Below, in pieces: positions 54,325 through 61,400 of a stretch of 64,000 nucleotides of DNA. Every line of letters starts with the position of its first letter. Position 1 is the first letter of the stretch. Source of the stretch: Pseudomonas ovata (GTDB taxonomy: Bacteria; Pseudomonadota; Gammaproteobacteria; Pseudomonadales; Pseudomonadaceae); assembly GCF_003131185.1 (NCBI RefSeq), contig NZ_QFFU01000008.1, positions 62,001-126,000 of the forward strand, read 5' to 3'. The notes under the pieces were generated by a model. The model worked only from the letters and a program-made list of their open reading frames with translations. It was not told the DNA's origin and searched no databases. The position numbers and the translations under genes were made by a program.

Positions 54325-55212
54325 TCAGCCGCGCACCCTGCGCAGTTCGTGAATGCGCGCGTCCTTTTCGATCCACAGCTGGTTCACCCAGTCCTGCACC
54401 CTGGCCCGGAATACCGGGTCATTCTCGTAATCGCCCTGCCACAATCCGGCGTCCAGCTCGCGCGTGCGGATATCGACGATCACCTTCGGCACCCGCCCGC
54501 ACAATAAATCCCAGAACCCCGGAATCCGTGAATCGGGGTATACCACCGTCACATCCAGGATCGCATCGAGTTGCTCGCCCATCGCCGCCAGCACAAAGGC
54601 CACGCCGCCGGCCTTGGGCTTGAGCAGGTGATCATAGGGCGACTGCTGGGCTTTCTGCTTGGCCTGGGTGAAGCGCGTGCCTTCGAGGTAATTGACGATG
54701 GTCACCGGCTGGCGCTTGAACAGCTCGCACGCCGCCTTGGTGATTTCCAGGTCCTGGCCCTTGAGCTGGGGGTTTTTGGCCAGGAAGGCCTTGGTGTAGC
54801 GCTTCATGAACGGATAATCCAGCGCCCACCAGGCCAGTCCCAGGAATGGCACCCAGATCAGTTCCTTTTTCAGGAAGAACTTGAAGAACGGCGTGCGCCG
54901 GTTGAAGGTCTGGATCAGCGCCGGGATGTCCACCCACGACTGGTGGTTACCGATCACCAGGTACGAGGTGTCGCGGCGCAGGTGGGCATCACCGAGGATT
55001 TCCCATTGGGTGGGCAGGGTGGCCGCAAAGATCCCTTTATTGATCTCGGCCCAGGTTTCGGCGATCCACATCACCGCGGCCGAGCAGTGATCACGCATCT
55101 CGCCCTGAAAGATCAGCTTGAGCAGGGCAAAGACCAGCAACGGGCCGATCAGCACCAGGGTGTTGGTCAGCAACAACAGGGTAACGAAACACCCGGTGAG
55201 CACGCGGCGCAT
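54325..55212 (-). CDS. PlsC-type acyltransferase (YihG-like)
   Basis: The 295-residue membrane protein has an N-terminal hydrophobic segment (VLTGCFVTLLLLTNTLVLIGPLLVFALL) and the acyltransferase box NHQSWVD (His-x4-Asp). The second motif is YLEGTRFT (usual EGTR), and PKAGGVAFVLAAM follows. It acylates lysophosphatidic acid or a related lipid; YihG-like proteins are secondary to PlsC. It reads towards fdhA; the gene ends near the REPIN. Confidence 0.9.
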   Translation of the reverse strand: MRRVLTGCFVTLLLLTNTLVLIGPLLVFALLKLIFQGEMRDHCSAAVMWIAETWAEINKGIFAATLPTQWEILGDAHLRRDTSYLVIGNHQSWVDIPALIQTFNRRTPFFKFFLKKELIWVPFLGLAWWALDYPFMKRYTKAFLAKNPQLKGQDLEITKAACELFKRQPVTIVNYLEGTRFTQAKQKAQQSPYDHLLKPKAGGVAFVLAAMGEQLDAILDVTVVYPDSRIPGFWDLLCGRVPKVIVDIRTRELDAGLWQGDYENDPVFRARVQDWVNQLWIEKDARIHELRRVRG

Positions 55213-55382
55213 AACAATCTCTGTCAGTCAGTGGTGGGCACATGATAGATAGCCTGGCTGGACACGCCAACGACACAGGTGCTTACAGATGTTTCGCAAG
55301 GCCCTGTTCGCGAACCAAGTGCCGTTACGCTGTCTAAAACCGGGCGCCAATCGGGCGCCGAGTCGTGTAAGGAGTCCATCGC

Positions 55383-55886
55383 GTGAAGACTGCCCTGATG
55401 TTGCTGTCCCTGTTGGCATTGCCGGCCCTGGCTGCCGAACCGACCCTGTACGGTCGTTATGAAAACATCAAGGTCCCCGAAGTGGGCGAGACCTTCAAGG
55501 CCAAGATGGACACCGGGGCGGTGACGGCCTCGTTGTCGGCCAGGGACATCGAGCTGTTCAAGCGCGACGGCGAGCAATGGGTACGCTTTCGCCTGGCGGC
55601 CGAGGGCTCCAGCGACAAGGTGTTCGAGCACAAGCTGGCGCGCATCAGCAAGATCAAGGGTCGCGCCGACGAAGACGATGAGGACGAGGGCGGCGTCGAG
55701 GCCGCCACACGTCCGGTCATCGAGCTGCAGCTGTGCCTGGGCAAGGAACAGCGCATGGTGGAAGTGAACCTGGTCGATCGCAGCCACTTCAACTACCCGC
55801 TGCTGATCGGTGCCAAAGCCCTGCGTGAGTTCAACGCGGCCGTGAACCCGGCACGGCGCTACACCGCCGACAAACCCGATTGCTGA
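55383..55886 (+). CDS. Exported retropepsin-like protein (RimK-linked / PF05618 family)
   Basis: The 167-residue protein has a signal peptide (MKTALMLLSLLALPALA) and a retropepsin-like domain with the key KMDTGAVTASLSA (Asp-Thr-Gly) and a second part VIELQLCLGKEQRMVEVNLVDRSHFNYPLLIGAKALREF. An acidic insertion (DEDDEDEGG) lies between. Family members were first called ATP-dependent zinc proteases, but the DTG motif suggests an aspartic-type fold. It lies just before creB, 56 bases away, in the same direction. Confidence 0.85.
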   Translation: MKTALMLLSLLALPALAAEPTLYGRYENIKVPEVGETFKAKMDTGAVTASLSARDIELFKRDGEQWVRFRLAAEGSSDKVFEHKLARISKIKGRADEDDEDEGGVEAATRPVIELQLCLGKEQRMVEVNLVDRSHFNYPLLIGAKALREFNAAVNPARRYTADKPDC

Positions 55887-55942
55887 TTGACGAATGATGG
55901 CCAATCGCGCACCTTGCGCCATCGCTCACGGGCCTGGATGCC

Positions 55943-56635
55943 ATGCCGCACATTCTGATTGTCGAAGATGAAGTCGCGATTGCCGACACCCTGATCTACG
56001 CCCTGCACAGCGAGGGCTTCACCACCGCCTGGCTGCAGCTGGGCCAGGCCGCCGTCGAGCATCAGCGCCAGACACCGGCCGACCTGATCATTCTGGATGT
56101 CGGCCTGCCGGACATCACAGGCTTCGAGGCGTGCAAACAGTTGCGCCGTTTCAGCGATGTGCCGGTGATGTTCCTGACCGCGCGCAATGCCGAAATCGAC
56201 CGGGTGGTGGGCCTGGAGATCGGCGCCGACGACTACGTGGTCAAGCCATTCAGCCCGCGTGAGGTGGCCGCCCGGGTCAAGGCCATCCTCAAGCGCATGC
56301 TGCCGCGCGAGGCGATCGCACCGGTGCAGGCGCCGGCCAACGGCCTGTTCCAGCTGGACCTGGAGCGGGTGCAGATCAGCTATCGTGGCCAGCCGCTGAG
56401 CCTGACCCGCCATGAGTTTCGCCTGTTGCAGTGCCTGCTGGAGCAGCCGGAGCGGGTGTTCAGCCGCGAGCAGTTGCTCGATGCCCTGGGCGTGGCCGCC
56501 GATGCCGGCTACGAACGCAGCATCGACAGTCATATCAAGAGCGTGCGTGCCAAGCTGCGGGCGGTGGCGGCCGAGTCCGAGCCGATCCAGACCCACCGCG
56601 GCATCGGCTACAGTTTCAGCCCGGTCCACAGCTGA
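55943..56635 (+). CDS. creB: Response regulator CreB
   Basis: The 230-residue OmpR-type regulator has a receiver domain with acidic pair DEV near the start, phosphorylation Asp52 (LIILDVGLPDITGF), and Lys in VVKPFSPRE. A winged-helix DNA-binding domain follows (RHEFRLLQCLLEQPERVFSREQLL, then HRGIGYSF). Its stop is followed at once by creC. CreB controls beta-lactamase-related and biofilm genes in Pseudomonas. The usual creD is absent after creC. Confidence 0.9.
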   Translation: MPHILIVEDEVAIADTLIYALHSEGFTTAWLQLGQAAVEHQRQTPADLIILDVGLPDITGFEACKQLRRFSDVPVMFLTARNAEIDRVVGLEIGADDYVVKPFSPREVAARVKAILKRMLPREAIAPVQAPANGLFQLDLERVQISYRGQPLSLTRHEFRLLQCLLEQPERVFSREQLLDALGVAADAGYERSIDSHIKSVRAKLRAVAAESEPIQTHRGIGYSFSPVHS

Positions 56636-58051
56636 ATGTCGCTCAGTATCCGCATCTTTCTGGTCTATGCGGTGTTCATCGCCCTGACCGGCTATTTCGT
56701 GCTCAGCACGGTGATGAAAGAGGTGCGCCCCGGCGTGCGCCAGTCCACCGAGGAGACGCTGGTCGACACCGCCAACCTGCTGGCCGAGATTTTTCAGGAC
56801 GATGTGCGCAAGGGCACCCTGGGCCAGAGCCGCTTCAACGAAGTGCTCAAGGATTATGGTCTGCGCAAGCCCGACGCCACCATCTGGGAGCTGCGCAAGA
56901 AACAGGTCAACAACCGCATTTACGTGACCGACGCCCGCGGCATTGTGCTGCTCGACTCGGCCGGCCTGGCGGTGGGACAGGATTATTCACGCTGGAACGA
57001 TGTTTTCCTGACCCTGCGTGGCCAGTACGGTGCGCGTTCGACCCGTAGCGATCCGGAAGACGAACATTCGTCGGTGATGCACGTCGGCGCGCCGATCCTT
57101 GACCAGGGGGTGATCATCGGCGTGGTGACCGTGGCCAAGCCCAACAGCTCGCTGCAACCGTATGTCGACCGCGCCGAGCGCCGCCTGCTGTGGTACGGCG
57201 GCGGCCTGATGGTGCTGGGGCTGCTGATGGGCGCGCTGTTTTCCTGGTGGCTGAGCTCGGCCCTGCGCCGCCTGACCCGCTACGCCCAGGTGGTCAGCGA
57301 AGGTCAGCGCGTCGAGGTGCCGCACTATCGCGGTGGCGAGCTGGAGCAACTGGCCACGGCGGTGGAGCACATGCGGACCCAACTGGAAGGCAAGGCTTAT
57401 GTCGAGCGCTACGTGCATACCCTGACCCATGAGCTCAAAAGCCCGCTGGCGGCCATCCGTGGTGCTGCCGAGCTGTTGCAGGACGACATGCCCGAGGTTC
57501 AGCGCCAGCGGTTTGCGAGCAATATCCAGAACGAAAGCCAGCGCATGCAGCAACTGATCGAGCGGTTGCTGAACCTGGCCATGGTCGAACAGCGCCAAGA
57601 GCTGGAAGAACGTGTCGCCGTGCCGCTGGCGGCGTTGATCGATGAACTGCTCGCCGCCCGCAGCCTGGCGGTCGAACGCCTGGAACTGACGGTCGAGCAG
57701 CACATCGAGCCGGCGTTGAGCCTGTACGGCGAGCGCTTTCTGTTGCAGCAGGCCTTGGCCAACCTGCTCGACAACGCCCTGGACTTCACCCCATCAGGCG
57801 GCACCCTGCGCCTGGCAGCCGAGCGCAAGGGCGCGGGCGTCCAGCTGACCCTGTTCAACAGCGCCGCAGCCATTCCCGATTACGCCCTGAGCCGCTTGTG
57901 CGAGCGTTTCTACTCCCTGCCACGCCCGCACACCGGGCGTAAAAGCACAGGCCTTGGGCTTAACTTCGTGGCCGAGGTGGTGCAACTGCATGGTGGTGAG
58001 CTGAAGATCGAGAACGTCGAAGGCGGGGTGCTGGTCAGCCTGTGGCTGTAG
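56636..58051 (+). CDS. creC: Sensor histidine kinase CreC
   Basis: The 471-residue sensor has an N-terminal TM (IFLVYAVFIALTGYFVL), a periplasmic domain (~30-180), TM2 (~185-203, LLWYGGGLMVLGLLMGALFSWWL), HAMP, and kinase parts. His265 in HTLTHELKSPLAAIRGA is the phosphorylation site, with N-box NLLDNALDF and a C-terminal KSTGLGLNFV. It starts directly after the creB stop, so both are one transcript. A REP-rich spacer follows in place of creD. Confidence 0.92.
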   Translation: MSLSIRIFLVYAVFIALTGYFVLSTVMKEVRPGVRQSTEETLVDTANLLAEIFQDDVRKGTLGQSRFNEVLKDYGLRKPDATIWELRKKQVNNRIYVTDARGIVLLDSAGLAVGQDYSRWNDVFLTLRGQYGARSTRSDPEDEHSSVMHVGAPILDQGVIIGVVTVAKPNSSLQPYVDRAERRLLWYGGGLMVLGLLMGALFSWWLSSALRRLTRYAQVVSEGQRVEVPHYRGGELEQLATAVEHMRTQLEGKAYVERYVHTLTHELKSPLAAIRGAAELLQDDMPEVQRQRFASNIQNESQRMQQLIERLLNLAMVEQRQELEERVAVPLAALIDELLAARSLAVERLELTVEQHIEPALSLYGERFLLQQALANLLDNALDFTPSGGTLRLAAERKGAGVQLTLFNSAAAIPDYALSRLCERFYSLPRPHTGRKSTGLGLNFVAEVVQLHGGELKIENVEGGVLVSLWL

Positions 58052-58407
58052 GACTCATGCCGATCAGTCAAGCCACGACGCGGACTTGTGGCAGACAGCA
58101 ACCGTCTGGCGATGACTGTGTGACAGGCGCAGCAGGTGTGCTGGTCTTGCTGGCCTCATCGCGGGCAGAGCCCCCTCCCACAGGTTTGATGTGACCCTGA
58201 ATTTCGGGCCTGACACCTGACTGTGGGAGGCGGCTTGCCGGCGATGGCGATGTGTCAGGCGCAGCAGGTGTATGGGCCTTGCTGGCCTCATCGCCGGATC
58301 GCCGGCTGGAACCGGGGACAGGCATCCTGAGCGAGCGTAGAGCTCGCGAAGTGGCCTGTACACCCGGCGTCTCTGTGGGCCGGCACTCAGCCAGTGCCGT
58401 CAGCGGC
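58052..58407. repeat. REP-rich spacer at the creC-toxin junction
   Basis: The segment GCGCAGCAGGTGT..GG.CTTGCTGGCCTCATCGC occurs at ~58118-58157 and again at ~58257-58293 in the same direction, with GTGGGAGGCGGCTTGCCGGC between (58223). These are family-2 REPIN parts like those at 38131. No gene is seen; creD would be expected here. Confidence 0.75.
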
Positions 58408-61400
58408 TCAGCTCACCTGAACCAGTTGCAGGTCGCGCAGGGCCTGGACGAGTGCCGGCAAATCCTCGAAAGGACGCAGGTGCAGGCGTTGCCAGTGTTG
58501 CCGGTCGATGTACCAGCGGCCCTCGGCATTGCGCAGCACGGGCGTGCGCTCGATCAGGTTCTGCCGTGAACGATGGACGATCACCGGTTGGGCGGTGTCG
58601 CGACCTTCGATCATGAACAGGCCCGGACGGTACAGCTTGCGCTCGACCGGCGCGGCCTGGGCGGCGGTCAGCAAATCATCGGCCAGGTCGACCGGACCAT
58701 GCGGGGTGGGCAGGCCCAGTGCATAGTCGTTGCGAATGAATGCCCGTTGCTTGCCCAGCTCATCGCCGGCCATGCGTCCCGGGTCGCCGGCCGGGCCGAA
58801 GTGTTCCCCTGGCGGCATGTCGTAAACGCGCAGGCTGATGCCTTGTTCCAGCTCGGCCAGGCCCGGTACGGCCGTCTCGAAGGTGCTGGCATGGGTTTCG
58901 CCTACCAGCGCGATCCAGTTGTGCGGCCCTGCCAGCTCCTGATGGCGACGAATCGTGCGTGAAGCGAAGAAATTCATCATGAACAGTCGGTCATGGTGAT
59001 GACTCACCTGCATGTTGCGCAGGTAATAGCTGGGCATGCAGTCCAGGGCGCGTACTTCGATGCCGTGTTCGCGCGCCTTGATGACCAGTTGCTCAAACGT
59101 GTAGATGCCGTTCGGGTCGGTGTAGAAGCCGCGGTCCATCTGCTTGAGGTAGTGCAGCAGGCGCTTGCTCATCAGGCCTTTTTCGGCGAACAGGTCCAGG
59201 TCCAGCTGGTGCATGTCGGCTTGCAGGTGCTCAAGGTACAACGTCTTGACCTGGCGCCGGGACAAGTGCGGCAGGTTGTCGATGATGAACTGCTTGCTGG
59301 CGATCGAGCTGTGGTATTCGCCGATGATCAAGGCCGGGGTCTGGGCATAGAGGCTGTCGATCAGGTCGGCTTGCGAGTTCAGCCCGGACACGTCAGGCAA
59401 GGTGGGGCGTGGCCGCAGAGGCTGTTGGGGCAGTGTCCTGGCATCGGCCTGCAAGCGGTTGCGCAGCCGGAAGAATACCCGGCGTGCCGGCTCCTGATGC
59501 TTTTTGTGGGGGCCGTACAGCGGGTGCAGCCCGCGGTGCTCGAACAGGGCCAGTTCATGGGCGACATCCAGGTGCGACGTGGGCACCTCGTACAAAGGAT
59601 CGGCCAATGAACGCTGCAGGGCGGTCGGCTCCAGGTCCGCCGGCCAGTCGGCGGCCGCAACGCGCTGCCACTGGCCGTTGTCATCAAGCCTGAAGCCATG
59701 GGCACCGGGGTTTTCCAGGAGTTGCTGGCTGAGCAAGGCGCCTGGGCTTTCCGGCTGCGCCCGCAGGGCTTGCCTTTTGAACAACTGCGCCAGGGCCAGA
59801 TCCAGCGCCTGTGGCCTGGCGGCCTCGATGTCTGGCGTGGCGACCGGGATCGCAGGCTTGATGTCGGGATTGGCCATGTCGAGCCGGAAGTCGCCCCGGC
59901 TGACGCTGTCGTCGATACCGGTGCCGGGCAGATCACGCACGATGCGCAGCGGCTGGCCGCTGGCGACGTCCTGGACACGAATGCTGAGGGCACCGTGCAG
60001 CTCGGCAATGCCGGGCACCTGGTGGTGGAGGTTGGCATGCTTGTGGTCGAGCAGCGCCACCCAGCGCCGCCCCGGCACTTGCGCGGTGTCGGCGGCAATG
60101 AGGCGCGAGCCGAAGAACACTGACATCCTTTGCAGGTCTGTCGGGTCCATCGGTGCCGTGCTGTCAATGAAGTCGTAGCTCACCGAGGAGCTGAACGGCC
60201 TGACCTCGATGCCATGACGATGCGCTGCCTTGATCAGGTGATAGTAGTCATGGCTGTCGCTGCCATTGAACAGGGCGCCCTTGTTCAGCGTATAAAGATG
60301 CTCCCTGAGCTCGGCCGAGCCTGTGCGGCTTTTCTTGCCCAGCGCGTAGTACTTGCGCAGCTTGGCCAGGTGCTGGTCGGTAAACAGGTGCTCGAGGTAG
60401 AGCACGCTGACGTTCTGCTCGGCCAGTCGCGGCATGTGCTCGATCAGCAACTGCTTGCTGGCTTGCGAGGCCGGCGTCTCGCTGATCACCAGGCCCTGGC
60501 TGCGGCTGAAGGCGGCCTTGATCAGGTCGTCGGCGGTCATGGCCTCGTGCAGTTCCGGCAGGTCGGCCTTGGCCGCCAGCGCGGGCTGTTCGAAGAAGGC
60601 AGCAGCATCCTTGCGCAGGGCTTCACGCAATCGTGCATACACCTCACGCCCTTCGCGCAGCAGCGGGGCGAAGAATTCCGGTGGCAATGCCATGCCGACA
60701 TCGACTGACAATGTCCAGTTGCGGTTGACGATGCCTGGCAGTTGCTGCATCCACTGCTCGCTCAGTTCATAGGCACTGCTCGAAGAAGGCAGGGGCGCGC
60801 TTGAGGGACCGGCGGTGGCCGGCTCGTTTTCCAGCGGCTCGAACCGGGTGCCACCACCGCCACGCAGGCCCCGGCTGTCGAGCAGTCGCCACTGACCACT
60901 GTCGGTCAGGTAGACCGGTTGCTTGCCATAGAAGGCATAAGGATTGGCCGGGTCGATGATCTGCCACAGGCGTCGGTGTGCGTCGAACTGCACCTCATAG
61001 ACATTGCCCTCCAGCGAAATGTAATAGTGGCCGTCAAGGCGGGTCACCCCCTTGGCATGGCCGTTGCTCACAGGTTCGGTGCCGTCCAGCGATTGCCGGG
61101 TCACGTAGGCCGGGTTGGGCTGCGGCGTCGTGCGGATCACCGGGCGCGGGGCTTCGGGCGTCCGAGGGCGCAGGAACGCGGCGATTTCCTGCTGAGTGAA
61201 ATGACCGCTGGCAAGCAGGGCGTAGGGATCATGCCCGGCCGCACGTCGCAGCGGCGCGTGGGTGCCGGCGTGCAGGCGGCTGACGGTGCTGACTTGTGCC
61301 TGCTTGACCGATGCCAGCAGCGGATTGTGCCCGCCTTGGTCGGTCAGTTGTTGCAGCAGCCCGCCGAAGCCTTTCAGGCCGGTGCTGGCGTCGCCGGCGG

